DNA from: Desertivirga arenae
GTDB taxonomy: Bacteria > Bacteroidota > Bacteroidia > Sphingobacteriales > Sphingobacteriaceae
NCBI RefSeq assembly: GCF_017355785.1
Contig: NZ_JAFEWE010000007.1
Span: forward strand, 62,001-126,000
Direction: 5' to 3'
DNA: 64,000 bases
How positions within the stretch are numbered: position 1 is the stretch's first letter; every line of letters begins with the position of its first letter. The notes under the pieces are model-generated. The model saw only the letters and a list, made by a program, of their open reading frames with translations, was not told the DNA's origin and did not search any database. Below are positions 53,973 to 63,284 of this stretch, piece after piece. A program made the position numbers and the translations under genes.

Positions 53973-54071
53973 TCTGGTTATAGGGTTATGTAAAAAACGT
54001 ATTACGCGGGTGAAAAAAATGTCAGGATTCTTGTTCCTTCTGCCTGCATTTGCAATATTTCAGGCTTGAAG

Positions 54072-54084
54072 GGAGTTTAACTCC
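54072..54084. promoter_or_regulatory. Short palindrome upstream of the GH43-like gene
   Basis: GGAGTT-T-AACTCC is a perfect 13-bp palindrome, 56 bases before the ATG at 54141. It may be an operator. No exact -7 box was found nearby. A partial AraC-type core, GGTTATGT, occurs at 53984-53991. Confidence 0.3.
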
Positions 54085-54140
54085 AGTTTTGAGGAAAGCG
54101 TAACCTTCAACTTTTCTTCTTAACCAATCAAACACATCAA

Positions 54141-55754
54141 ATGTTCGTAAACGTAGATTTTGCAGCCTTTTACAGCCTTTCACGATTGCTTTTTTTCCTT
54201 ATTGTACCAGGAATGATCCTGCCAGTGAGTGCGCAGAAGTTGAATATAAAAAATGACAGATTTTGGGACACAAAAGACGGTAAACCTATTTACAGTCAGG
54301 GGGGAGGGATCTTTAAGTTTAAAGATCCTAAAACAGGAATGGAAAAATTTTACTGGTACGGTGTGCATTATAAGGAAGCTGAGATATATAGAAATGCGCC
54401 TGAAAAGACCTTGCCCAGGAGTACCTTTGAGGCAGTTACCTGCTATACCTCTACAGATCTTGTGAACTGGGCCTTTGAAAGTAATGCAATGATAAAGGAA
54501 GAAGCTTTGCCCGATGGAAGATGGACATGGGTTGGCAGGCTGGGAGTGTGTTACGTTAAAGAGATGAATAAGTATGCCATGCTGGTCCAGCATGGAAATC
54601 AAGTTTTGATAGCTGTGGCGGATGCCCCCGCAGGCCCATTTAAGTGGCATCAAAAGATAAGCATGCTTGAGCGCATTGGAACTACAAATACTGGAGATCA
54701 GACAGTTTTCACTGATGAGGATACTGGTAGGTCATACCTTATTTATTCTTATGGACGCGGAAGAAATAGGATCTATGTATCGGAGATAGGTGTAAGAGAT
54801 GGCAAAATAGATCTGCTGGATTGTACTAAGATCTTCGAAGGCGCTGGTCGCGAAGGAAATTGTATGTTCAAATACAAAGGCAAGTATTATATGGCAGCTT
54901 CCAATCTCTATGGCTGGGATGCTTCTTTGGCTTATTACCTGGTAGCAAATGATATCCGCGGCCCTTTTGTGCCAACTAATAATATGTTAGTCATGGACGG
55001 AAGCGGCAATGACTATGCTCATGTTACGCAGACTGGATTCTTCGTTACGATTAAAGGAAGCAAGCAGGAAACTGTAATTTATTGTGGCGACCGCTGGGCT
55101 GATTTTGCAGGTAATGGTTTAGGATATAATCAGTGGGTTCCGATCTCTTTTGCTGATGATAAGCCTTATTTCAATTCTCTGAATTCATGGGACTTAAATG
55201 TTAGAACGGGTGAGTGGAATGTAGCAAGGGATAATAATTATGTCCTGAACGGTAGTTTTGAGGCTGACAGAAAAAGGATCCCAAGCGTGGTTAAACCTGA
55301 ACAAACTTTTCTTCTTGGTTGGGAAACCACTATAATCACTGGAAACAAGATCTCACTTGATACGACCAGTTCTCCTGCGCTTAACTACTTTAATACGGAA
55401 GAAGACCGAAGAACGGTAATAGGCGAAAAGAGCCTTAACATAAGTGATCAGATTGCTTTTGAACGTAATGTTTCTCAAACAGTCAAATCAACCCCTTATG
55501 TTACCTTAAAAGATGGTTTCTATACCTTAAAAGCTACAATTAAGAATACAAGTGGATTTTCCAAATTGCTTATGTATGCCGAAAGTGGAGGCAAACGTCT
55601 TGAGAATAAGGTGAAGACTGAACATCCTACCTGGAAAGTAATCGAATTAAAGCGTGTACCAGTAAAAAACGGTAAAGTTGAAATAGGTTTTAAAGCCGGG
55701 GGTAAGGCTAACTCCAGCTGTCGGATAGACGATGTTTCTTTGATCCTTGAATAA
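54141..55754 (+). CDS. GH43-like five-bladed propeller enzyme with C-terminal binding domain
   Basis: This 537-residue secreted protein has a hydrophobic export segment at about residues 16-30, ending SAQ. The catalytic part (about 35-380) has the GH43-type propeller opening DTKDGKPIYSQGGGIFKFKDP, with KFYWYGVHY close by, then YTSTDLVNWAFES, GDQTVFTDEDTGRSYLIYSYG and MFKYKGKYYMAASNLYGWD. The pattern with QGGGI and YWYG recalls the exo-galactanase-like subfamilies of GH43, but I cannot assign one. The C-terminal 150 residues form a beta-sandwich like CBM4/CBM6-type modules (NGSFEADRKRIP to CRIDDVSLIL). It is probably active on side chains of the same polymer. Confidence 0.78.
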   Translation: MFVNVDFAAFYSLSRLLFFLIVPGMILPVSAQKLNIKNDRFWDTKDGKPIYSQGGGIFKFKDPKTGMEKFYWYGVHYKEAEIYRNAPEKTLPRSTFEAVTCYTSTDLVNWAFESNAMIKEEALPDGRWTWVGRLGVCYVKEMNKYAMLVQHGNQVLIAVADAPAGPFKWHQKISMLERIGTTNTGDQTVFTDEDTGRSYLIYSYGRGRNRIYVSEIGVRDGKIDLLDCTKIFEGAGREGNCMFKYKGKYYMAASNLYGWDASLAYYLVANDIRGPFVPTNNMLVMDGSGNDYAHVTQTGFFVTIKGSKQETVIYCGDRWADFAGNGLGYNQWVPISFADDKPYFNSLNSWDLNVRTGEWNVARDNNYVLNGSFEADRKRIPSVVKPEQTFLLGWETTIITGNKISLDTTSSPALNYFNTEEDRRTVIGEKSLNISDQIAFERNVSQTVKSTPYVTLKDGFYTLKATIKNTSGFSKLLMYAESGGKRLENKVKTEHPTWKVIELKRVPVKNGKVEIGFKAGGKANSSCRIDDVSLILE

Positions 55755-55770
55755 GTTTCTTTTTCAAAGG

Positions 55771-55804
55771 AGGAGCACTGCCCCTTAAGCAGGTCAGTGC
55801 TCCT
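55771..55804 (+). terminator. Hairpin after the GH43-like gene
   Basis: AGGAGCACTG (55771-55780) pairs perfectly with CAGTGCTCCT (55795-55804), 16 bases after the stop codon. There is no good T-run, so termination is likely but not certain. Confidence 0.55.
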
Positions 55805-55827
55805 GGATTTCTGAGCAGGGTCAACTT

Positions 55828-55953
55828 ATGAAGCTTAAAACTATTTCTCAGATCTGTTATATTGTAGGCTTCACCACCCCCAGCTATTTCACCCGGGCCT
55901 TTAAAACTAAATATGGAATAACCCCTTCAGATTTTATTGCAAAACGCGGTTGA
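55828..55953 (+). pseudogene. Relic of an AraC-type helix-turn-helix (C-terminal end only)
   Basis: From ATG 55828, 41 codons read the second HTH of an AraC-family or hybrid two-component regulator. They include ISQICYIVGFTTPSYFTRAF and then KTKYGITPSDFIAKRG before TGA. Nothing upstream continues it, so this is the stranded end of a deleted regulator. The protein fragment alone would not fold as an active regulator. Confidence 0.75.
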
Positions 55954-56042
55954 AATAGTAAAACCTGGATTCCTGACTAATCCAGATCCTATTTGAACCA
56001 GCGTTATTCTAAAGGCTCGCTGTGGGATTATTTCAACTAATT

Positions 56043-56072
56043 TAAAAAACGAGCCTCAGATGGGCTGAGGCT
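56043..56072 (-). terminator. Rho-independent terminator for the minus-strand pectin operon
   Basis: On the minus strand AGCCTCAG (56072-56065) and CTGAGGCT (56059-56052) form an 8-bp stem around CCCAT, followed by CG and a TTTTTT run (56049-56044). Confidence 0.88.
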
Positions 56073-56147
56073 GCGTATTCGAACCAATTAAGAGTAGCCC
56101 ATACGGAGCTACAATCAATTAAAATAATTGAATAAGGGGCTTGATCA

Positions 56148-57116
56148 TTAATACTTATACCAGCCTTGTTCTTTTTCTAAGGCGGTCCTAGGGGAATTAA
56201 ATATCTTTTCCGGAGTATAAAGTTTTGCCTCTCTTGCTGTCAATTGCTTAGACCAGCTAACACGGCTTCCCGGAATATAGCCTGCTCCGGTGTTTGCGAA
56301 TTCTGCATAAAACGCGGTCTTTTCAGCTTCAGGTTTTTGCCAGTTTTCCCAGCCTTCAGGTAGTATATGAGGCCCCATATTACAGCCAATAAAAACAGTT
56401 TTAGCATAGATCCTCCAGGGCCTTCCCAAATACACCTTTGTGGCAGAGCTATCTGCTATCAGATTACAGTTTAAAAATACAAAGCCATAGGGTACGCCTG
56501 CAGGGGTATTCGCGGCCGTGATATAAGAATTTGTTTTGCTTTTGATGGTGCAGTTTTGAAAGACGGCGGTGGAAGGGCCGAATATGAAATCCGTTGTGCC
56601 TTCCACATAGCAATCCACAAACAGTTGTCTGCAGTTCTCTCCCGCCAAGTACATGGTATCCTGGCAGCCAATAAACCGGCAATTTTTAAACACGGCACGA
56701 TCTGATTCCAGGTGTAAAGCTACTGCCTGGCCAACAGGCCCTGCAGAATTAATAAAGGTTATGTTTTCAGCCCTGAAGTCGTTCCCCGCGATCTTTGCAG
56801 TGTAGGAGGTGAATGTGTTCGTTTTTCCCCTTCCAGAATAATCATTAAATGTGATGATAGTTTTGTCAACTGATTCACCTATAAATGTCACTTCTGTATT
56901 GGAACTCGGCAATTCTATTTTCTCATTATAAATTCCATTCTTTATCCGCAAAGTGATACGCTTCAAGGGAAAAACCCTCATAGCATTTATCGCGTCTTGA
57001 ATTGTCAGGTATTCTGCACTTCCATCTTTCGCTACAGTGAACTCATATTTATAATTTTGAGCATACAGTGTTAAGGAAAATAAAAGAAAGAATGCTGTGT
57101 ATAGAAGCTTCTTCAT
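56148..57116 (-). CDS. CE8 pectin methylesterase (pectinesterase)
   Basis: This 322-residue secreted enzyme has a signal peptide to about residue 19 (LYAQ). It demethylates homogalacturonan. The right-handed beta-helix signature motifs are all visible: GPVGQAVALHLESDRAVF (substrate Gln), FIGCQDTMYL with Asp153, VEGTTDFIFGPSTAVF with Asp176, and VYLGRPWR with the catalytic-site arginine. The final WSKQLTAREAKLYTPEKIF is also typical. It is the last gene of the minus-strand locus, starting one base after the esterase gene stops. A terminator follows. Confidence 0.95.
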   Translation of the reverse strand: MKKLLYTAFFLLFSLTLYAQNYKYEFTVAKDGSAEYLTIQDAINAMRVFPLKRITLRIKNGIYNEKIELPSSNTEVTFIGESVDKTIITFNDYSGRGKTNTFTSYTAKIAGNDFRAENITFINSAGPVGQAVALHLESDRAVFKNCRFIGCQDTMYLAGENCRQLFVDCYVEGTTDFIFGPSTAVFQNCTIKSKTNSYITAANTPAGVPYGFVFLNCNLIADSSATKVYLGRPWRIYAKTVFIGCNMGPHILPEGWENWQKPEAEKTAFYAEFANTGAGYIPGSRVSWSKQLTAREAKLYTPEKIFNSPRTALEKEQGWYKY

Positions 57117-57117
57117 A

Positions 57118-58104
57118 TCAACGCGGGTTGTTAGTCAATACTTTTTTTAGAAAAGTGTCAATGTACGTTACTGAGGGCTTAAACCATGGCTCGAACAGAA
57201 TAAATGAGTGCGGCGCCTCAGGAAACGTTTGCACTTCAGAATATATATTCTTTTTGTCAAGTTCTCTTCTGAAATCATCCCGTCCGGCATGCATCATATT
57301 AACTGAACTGTTCAGGAATAAAACAGGAGCCTTATTCTCTTTTGCGTGGGCGAGGGGCGATGCATCTGCCCATAAGGCCGGGTTCTCCTTCTTTGAATAT
57401 CCAAACCAGTAAGTGCCTGCAGAGGTAGAGCGGCTGTCGTCTCCTTCTCCCGACTCGGGATGAACGAAGGATAGAGTTCCGTCAATATCCACGATAGCCT
57501 GAACACTGGTAGAGTAATTTGCATGGCAACTGCTGTCCTCATACTGCAGATTGTTTGCCGTTGAACCTATGAAAGCTGCAAGTTCGCCTCCTGCAGAAAA
57601 GCCAAGTACAGCGATACGACCGGTATCTATCCGATATTTACTGCCTTCTGCTTTCATCCAGCGTAAAGCAGCCTTGAGGTCATAAACAGCAGCAGGGTAC
57701 AGTGCTTCAGTAGAAAGTCTGTATTCTGCAGTAAAGCAGGCAAAACCTTTTTTCGCAAGGTGTTGCGCAAGCGGGTAGTGTTGAGCTCGGTTTCCGGTTC
57801 TCCAGCCACCGCCGTGGATGATCAGAATTGCAGGAGCTTTCTTCTTACGTATGGGAAGGAATGCATCCACTTTTAAATTCCTTGATCCAAGATTGCAGTA
57901 AGTGATATTTCGCAGCTCTTTCACCTCTCTGAATTTCTGCTCCTTGACGATCTTTATATCAGGAAACTGCCTCACCGTATTTCTAAAGGCGGAATAGGTA
58001 GAATAAGAAGTGTCTGGCTTACCGGTGAGGCCGGAAGTATTTTGTGCTACCAGTGGCGACAAGTATCCTGTCAGCGCTAATAGCAGGGAAAGGTATTTAT
58101 ACAT
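57118..58104 (-). CDS. Alpha/beta-hydrolase, acetylesterase/BD-FAE-like
   Basis: This 328-residue secreted hydrolase starts at the ATG at 58104, which begins MYKYLSLLLALTGYLSPLVAQ, a signal peptide; an upstream ATG at 58134 is less likely. It has the oxyanion motif IHGGGWRTGNRA, the nucleophile GFSAGGEL (Ser170), an Asp region (VLFLNSS, RDDFRRE) and a terminal His in AHSFILFEP. This resembles bifunctional acetyl/feruloyl esterases and other BD-FAE-like enzymes of polysaccharide loci. Next to a pectin methylesterase, deacetylation of pectin side groups is the likely role (inference). The genes are separated by one base. Confidence 0.88.
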   Translation of the reverse strand: MYKYLSLLLALTGYLSPLVAQNTSGLTGKPDTSYSTYSAFRNTVRQFPDIKIVKEQKFREVKELRNITYCNLGSRNLKVDAFLPIRKKKAPAILIIHGGGWRTGNRAQHYPLAQHLAKKGFACFTAEYRLSTEALYPAAVYDLKAALRWMKAEGSKYRIDTGRIAVLGFSAGGELAAFIGSTANNLQYEDSSCHANYSTSVQAIVDIDGTLSFVHPESGEGDDSRSTSAGTYWFGYSKKENPALWADASPLAHAKENKAPVLFLNSSVNMMHAGRDDFRRELDKKNIYSEVQTFPEAPHSFILFEPWFKPSVTYIDTFLKKVLTNNPR

Positions 58105-58189
58105 GTTAAGGGATATAATGATAACGAAGCCCACAAGGCCGCCTTGTTATTCACCCATGGGCTAAAATAACAAGGCATTTCCTGTAGTA

Positions 58190-59824
58190 CTAATTCGCGT
58201 AACCTGGGTTCTGTTTTAGCTTGGGATTCTTATTCAGCTCCTGTAGAGGAATTGGGAAAATTGTTTTATTTGCTCCATTTGGTGAATGAGAAAGCCAGGA
58301 TTTGCTCGTAAAAACACCGAACCTGATCATGTCCTGGCGTCTGTGAGCTTCTGCTGCAAACTCCCAACCGAGCTCATCCAGGAACCTGCCGTATTGAATA
58401 TCTCCAACGGCTTCCGTTGTAGTAGCCAGGTGGTTCTTCAGTCCGTATTTATATGAGGTACTACCTTGTAATTGAGCCCCGGTTACTGTCGCCAAAGAGG
58501 GATTGCCTGAAAAGCTTCGTTGGCGAACCTCTGTTACCAGGCTTGCAGCTGCGTCCGGGCTTCCTGTCCTAAGTAAACACTCCGCTTTCATCATCAGAAT
58601 ATCCGCATACCTAAAGAGAGGAAAGTCATTATTCATATTATTGGGTGATGAATTAGCTGCAATCTCGAACTTATTGATACGGTAACTGTGGATTTCCTGA
58701 GTTGAGTCAATACCAGGGCATTCATTCACATAGACAAGATTTTGACCAATCATGGTACCATAAGCGCACTTCAGCGGTGTTCCGCTGGAGGAGTATTGCT
58801 GACCCATCATCCAACCGTCCGTTAATCTTTTATCCTGGGGATGATAAGTGTCAATAAATTGGGGAATTGCATTTAAACCTCCATATCCTCCAGATTTGGC
58901 ATTAAAAGTGAATTGGTTTTGAGGCGACATTGTCCAGGCGGCAAGGAAAAAACCTCCTGCATAAACCTCATCATGCGGAATTGCATATATTATTTCTTTA
59001 GAATTTTGGTTTTGAGCCTTGAAAACGTCTTTTTGAACCGGCTCAAGAATAAATTTCTTAGAGTCGATAATTGCATTACAAGCTTCTATACATTTACTCC
59101 ATTCGGCTTGCCCAGTATATACCCCTGCGTTTAAATATACCTTTGCCAGTAAAGCGTAGGCAGCCCATTTATTATTGAAACGAGCATAAGTGCTCACATC
59201 GCTGTTTTCAGAAAGAGAGGGTATCGAAGCGGTAATCTCTTTTACTATAAAGTCGTAAACCTGCTTCCTTGTACTTTGTTCAGGTAAAAATCCTTCAGGA
59301 AGATCAAATTTATCTACTAGAGGAACGTTACCGAAATTGTCACAAAGTACCCAGTAATAGGATGCACGAAGCACCTTCAATTCTGCAAGTATACTTGCTT
59401 TATTGCTTTCATCAGTAGGTATTGCACCAGACTCTACCTGATAAATAACCCTGTTGCAATTAGTAACACCCGCGTAAGTTTTAGTCCAGAGATCCTGCCC
59501 ATGAGCCTGTTCAGATGTCCACTTATGTTCATGCATACGTCTGTGCAAACCTCCGTCAACGAAACCATAAGGTTTTGCTGGTACAGCCAGCTCATCTGCT
59601 GCGATCTCCTGGGTAATGTAATAGCCTGTGGCATTAGACATCAAAACATCCCTCCAATTGGCATAGGCAGGTGCTACTAAAGAACCAATATCATTTTTTC
59701 CTGGGGTAAACGTTGATGCAATTATGCTGGAGTAACTCTCGTCTTCAAGTTTAGTACATGAGGGTACACTTAATGTTAAAATTGCGCTGCTTAATATAAT
59801 GATGTAATTGCTGATCTTTTTCAT
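58190..59824 (-). CDS. SusD/RagB family surface lipoprotein (pectin-type locus)
   Basis: This 544-residue lipoprotein has a lipobox ending VPSC (Cys23). It shows the SusD features LVAPAYANWRDVLM, ILAELKVLRASYYWVLCDNFGNVPLV, KWAAYALLAKVYLNAGVY, FPLFRYADILMMKAECLLRTGSPDAAASLV, and LDELGWEFAAEAHRRQDMIRFGVF. The terminal part, IFPIPLQELNKNPKLKQNPGY, is typical. It is 13 bases downstream of its susC partner. Pectin-derived oligosaccharides are the probable ligands, by association with CE8. Confidence 0.94.
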   Translation of the reverse strand: MKKISNYIIILSSAILTLSVPSCTKLEDESYSSIIASTFTPGKNDIGSLVAPAYANWRDVLMSNATGYYITQEIAADELAVPAKPYGFVDGGLHRRMHEHKWTSEQAHGQDLWTKTYAGVTNCNRVIYQVESGAIPTDESNKASILAELKVLRASYYWVLCDNFGNVPLVDKFDLPEGFLPEQSTRKQVYDFIVKEITASIPSLSENSDVSTYARFNNKWAAYALLAKVYLNAGVYTGQAEWSKCIEACNAIIDSKKFILEPVQKDVFKAQNQNSKEIIYAIPHDEVYAGGFFLAAWTMSPQNQFTFNAKSGGYGGLNAIPQFIDTYHPQDKRLTDGWMMGQQYSSSGTPLKCAYGTMIGQNLVYVNECPGIDSTQEIHSYRINKFEIAANSSPNNMNNDFPLFRYADILMMKAECLLRTGSPDAAASLVTEVRQRSFSGNPSLATVTGAQLQGSTSYKYGLKNHLATTTEAVGDIQYGRFLDELGWEFAAEAHRRQDMIRFGVFTSKSWLSHSPNGANKTIFPIPLQELNKNPKLKQNPGYAN

Positions 59825-59837
59825 GATAACGCTTCGA

Positions 59838-62800
59838 TTAATTGATGTTTAAACTTAGCCCTAAGGTGTAAACCCTTGTTGTAGGGTACTTATCCCTGTC
59901 GTCATTACCAGGGGATAAGCCTAAGCGGTTCACTTCCGGATCCATTCCTTTGTACCCAGTTATGGTAAAGGCATTCAGAGCAGATGCATAAACCCTTGCA
60001 GATTTAAAATGACGGGAAGGAAGGTTTAAGCGGTAACCGAGGGTAATGTTATCTACCTTCCAAAAATCTCCGTTTTCAATATAGTAGCTATTATACTCTG
60101 GCGAAATACTATTGTTTAAAACTGCTTTCCCAAATACTTTGTCGTAGGCAGATTGAAGCTGGTTATATAAAGAGAACCCAGGAATTTCAGAATACATGCG
60201 CTGGAAGTTTAGGATCTGGTAATCGAACGCCCCTCGCATAGTAATGCTTAGATCAAATTTGCCATAGTTGAAATTGTTGTTCCAGCCTGCATAGTATTTA
60301 GGAAGCCCGTTACCAAGGATCTTTTTATCTGCTTCGGCTTTAGTGGCAGAAGGATTTCCATCTTTATCCTCGTAGATCCATTTTCCATCGTCTGTAATAT
60401 CTAGTACCTTGTAACCATAGAAGTTACCGATGGGTTTACCAACTTCAACCCTATGTGTATAGGTTTGAACAGGAGAGCCTGTAAAGCCAACATTTATAAA
60501 GTTATTGGTAGCTTGATATAAATCGTTAGAGAGGGAAACAAGCTTATTGCTGTTTGTAGAGAAGTTCACGCTCGATTGCCAGGAGAACTTTTTGGTTCTT
60601 ACAGGGCTAATATTTAACAACGCCTCGAAGCCTTTATTAGCCATTACACCAACATTGGCTGTAGTAGTGCCATAAAGGTTTGGAGGAGAGGGTACAGCAT
60701 AATCATAAAGAAGCCCTTCAGTCCTTCTGTTGTAATAGTCTAGGTTTCCGCTAATGATTCCTTTAAATAGGGTAAAGTCCAGGCCTAAATTCTTTTCTTT
60801 TTTAACCTCCCATTTCAAATAGGGGTTCGGGTTACTGATCGGCGATAATCCGGAGATCCACTGCCCGTCAATAAGGTAGGTTATAGATCTTTGGGTAATA
60901 GGGTCACGGTACCCAAGCCTGCTTACTCCGAGGAACAAGGCATCAGGAGCAGTGCCTGTTACCCCATAACCCGCTCTTAATTTCAAGTCTGTAAGGAATG
61001 TAAGCTTGCTCATGAACGGCTCTTTACTTAGTCTCCAGCCTGCAGATACAGAAGGGAAGGTCCCCCAGGGATCTTTAGTGCCAACAAAACGGGAGGAAGC
61101 CTCATGTCTTAAATTTGCAGTCAGAAGATATTTCTCCCTATAGTTGTAGGTAAGCCTGCCAAAGAAGCCAATCAGGTTTGAAGCTAGCTTATTGCTCGAC
61201 ATGCCAGCCAGTCCGTTGCCTAATCCTGTACCGACTCCAATGTTATCTATATAAGAAAAGTTTCCTGCCGGAAAACCCAAATTCTGAATGTTAGTGCTTT
61301 CACTGGTATTGTGCTGATAGCTATATCCTCCAAGCACAGAAAAGTTATGACTGTTGATGGCTTTGTTATACTGTGCACTTAATTCAATCAGATTATCCAG
61401 GCTCTGTCCATCACTTTTAGCTGCAAAGCCTTGTCGACCATCCCGAACGGTTGATATATGGTTCTTCGTTTCTGCATAACCATATACACTGTTAAACTTG
61501 CTGCGAGACCCAAGGGCTTTTAACTGGAGACCTGTTACAGGCAACCAGGTCAGGCTTCCACTGATCCGGGTGTTCTGCGACTGGTTTTCCCCATAGGCCT
61601 CATTAATAAGTGCCAATGGGTTTTCGTAACCGGCGATAGCTGCCTGCTCGTGCCAGGTTCCATCTGCATTTGTGATTGGGGCTGTCGGGTTCCTTCCAAG
61701 AACTTGTCTCAGGATGGTTGTATTAAACCCGCCATTGCCAAGACTATTGTATTTAATATCGGTGTTCAATACATTCAAATTAACCTTCAATTTGTTATTG
61801 AACATGTTGTGGTTCACATCTACCCTTCCGTTGATTGTCCGATTGTCAGACTTAAGAAAAACACCCTCAAAATAGCGGTAACCCAATGTTGCTACGTAGT
61901 TAGTTTTGTTACTCCCACCTTTAAAAGATAAGTTTTGGCTATTGCTTATAGGTGTTTCCCGGCTGACCGCTTTTACCCAATCCGTGTTATCACCTAAATC
62001 CTGAAGAGGAAGATGTTCTTTATATTGCTCATTGCTTAGCATCTTGGGAAGGTTGGCAAATTGTTGGGTGCTTGCAAACCCATTATAGTCTATTGTAGGT
62101 TCTATATTGCCATTAGGTCTTTTAGTTGTTATTAGTATAACTCCATTAGTACCACGGGTTCCATAGATAGCAGCGGCAGAACCGTCTTTCAGAACATCCA
62201 TACTTTCAATATCCTCTGGCGCAACAGTGTTTAAGTCGCCGGGTATACCATCTACCAGGATAAGAGGTTGCACACTTGAGCCCAGGGTTGCAGTTCCGCG
62301 TAGAAGGATCTGGGTAGAAGAGGTAGGATCTCCACTGGGTGTTCCGATAGCAAGACCTGCCACCTTACCTTGAAGCAGCTGACCCGCATCTTTCACTGCA
62401 CCTTTGACAAAATTATCAGACTTTACGCTGGTTACTGCACTAGTTACATCTGCTTTTCGCTGAGTTCCGTATCCAATTACGACAACCTCATTCAAGCTCG
62501 TCTGCTGTTCCTGGAGCGTAATATTTAGCGTTGCCGACTCGCCAATTGTTCTCTCCTGAGTTACAAAGCCGATAAAACTGAATACGAGGATCGCGTTCTT
62601 ATCAGCAACTGAAATTTTATATTTCCCGGCACCATCAGTCACCGACCCATTTGCCTGACCTTTTATTTTAACAATAACACCAGGGATCGGCCGGCCTGCT
62701 GCATCAGTAACAACCCCGCTTACCGTTAATTGCTGGGCTGCTTTATCTGATACCAGGCTAGAGGTTTTAATTGCTCCCTCTTTTACAGAGATCGTGTTAT

Positions 62801-63125
62801 TGATCTGCTTAAAAACCAAGCCTGTTTGCCTGCCTATTGACTGGAGAAGCTCGTCAATAGATTGCTTTTTTGAAGACAGAATGATCTTGAAATCTTTCTC
62901 AAGTAGGTTCTGATCATAGAAAAATTTAAGGTCGGTTTGCTTTTCAATAGTAGTAAATGCTTCCTTCAGGCTAACCTGCATGGAGCCTACCTTTACTTTC
63001 GCTTTTGAGGGAGTTTGAGAACGTCCGTCCTCTGGTACAATAACAAAAGAGGAAAGGCAGAAAATGAAAATAAACAATATGGCATTCAACGACATAAGAA
63101 AGAACTTATGTTTTAGATTTTTCAT
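59838..63125 (-). CDS. SusC/RagA-like TonB-dependent transporter with STN domain (pectin-type locus)
   Basis: The ATG at 63125 is chosen (a further upstream ATG at 63176 would add 17 residues before the hydrophobic export segment). The 1095-residue protein has an export segment at about 10-30. The STN domain is at about 47-115 (MQVSLKEAFTTIEKQTDLKFFYDQ), the carboxypeptidase-regulatory-like domain at about 134-208 (VSGVVTDAAGRPIPGVIVKIKG), the TonB-box-like VVVIGYGTQRKADVT, and the plug at about 220-335 (LVDGIPGDLNTVAPEDIESMDVLKDGSAAAIYGTRGTNGV). The barrel fills the rest. The STN domain and the FecR-like gene upstream make it a sigma-signalling transporter whose sigma gene would lie outside the window. 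Confidence 0.95.
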   Translation of the reverse strand: MKNLKHKFFLMSLNAILFIFIFCLSSFVIVPEDGRSQTPSKAKVKVGSMQVSLKEAFTTIEKQTDLKFFYDQNLLEKDFKIILSSKKQSIDELLQSIGRQTGLVFKQINNTISVKEGAIKTSSLVSDKAAQQLTVSGVVTDAAGRPIPGVIVKIKGQANGSVTDGAGKYKISVADKNAILVFSFIGFVTQERTIGESATLNITLQEQQTSLNEVVVIGYGTQRKADVTSAVTSVKSDNFVKGAVKDAGQLLQGKVAGLAIGTPSGDPTSSTQILLRGTATLGSSVQPLILVDGIPGDLNTVAPEDIESMDVLKDGSAAAIYGTRGTNGVILITTKRPNGNIEPTIDYNGFASTQQFANLPKMLSNEQYKEHLPLQDLGDNTDWVKAVSRETPISNSQNLSFKGGSNKTNYVATLGYRYFEGVFLKSDNRTINGRVDVNHNMFNNKLKVNLNVLNTDIKYNSLGNGGFNTTILRQVLGRNPTAPITNADGTWHEQAAIAGYENPLALINEAYGENQSQNTRISGSLTWLPVTGLQLKALGSRSKFNSVYGYAETKNHISTVRDGRQGFAAKSDGQSLDNLIELSAQYNKAINSHNFSVLGGYSYQHNTSESTNIQNLGFPAGNFSYIDNIGVGTGLGNGLAGMSSNKLASNLIGFFGRLTYNYREKYLLTANLRHEASSRFVGTKDPWGTFPSVSAGWRLSKEPFMSKLTFLTDLKLRAGYGVTGTAPDALFLGVSRLGYRDPITQRSITYLIDGQWISGLSPISNPNPYLKWEVKKEKNLGLDFTLFKGIISGNLDYYNRRTEGLLYDYAVPSPPNLYGTTTANVGVMANKGFEALLNISPVRTKKFSWQSSVNFSTNSNKLVSLSNDLYQATNNFINVGFTGSPVQTYTHRVEVGKPIGNFYGYKVLDITDDGKWIYEDKDGNPSATKAEADKKILGNGLPKYYAGWNNNFNYGKFDLSITMRGAFDYQILNFQRMYSEIPGFSLYNQLQSAYDKVFGKAVLNNSISPEYNSYYIENGDFWKVDNITLGYRLNLPSRHFKSARVYASALNAFTITGYKGMDPEVNRLGLSPGNDDRDKYPTTRVYTLGLSLNIN

Positions 63126-63207
63126 AACTTTGAATGTTTGATAAATAAAATTTGTTAAACTTCTAAGCGCCTGCAATGACCGTCGAAAAGTGTTGCGGGC
63201 GTTTCTG

Positions 63208-63226
63208 TTTGCCTTCTAAAGGCAAA
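63208..63226. promoter_or_regulatory. Perfect inverted repeat between fecR-like and susC-like genes
   Basis: TTTGCCTT-CTA-AAGGCAAA has perfect 8-bp arms and a 3-base centre, 83 bases upstream of the minus-strand susC start. It parallels the repeat at 8087-8103 in the other sigma-linked locus. Confidence 0.4.
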
Positions 63227-63284
63227 GCTTTAGTGGGTTAAGTAAATTTGCCTGGCATAATCATTGGTTAGTTTTGTTAATTGG

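Larger units (their letters stand above)
55755..56147. other. 393-bp intergenic region with AraC relic and two hairpins
   Basis: This space between the plus-strand GH43-like gene and the minus-strand pectinesterase holds a hairpin at 55771-55804 (10-bp stem, AGGAGCACTG with CAGTGCTCCT), an AraC-type HTH relic at 55828-55953 and a minus-strand terminator at 56043-56072. No intact gene is supported. Confidence 0.7.

Noticed and set aside
54180-54653. 157-codon minus-strand open frame
   Set aside because: It is antisense to the GH43-like enzyme and cysteine- and proline-rich in a shadow-like way.
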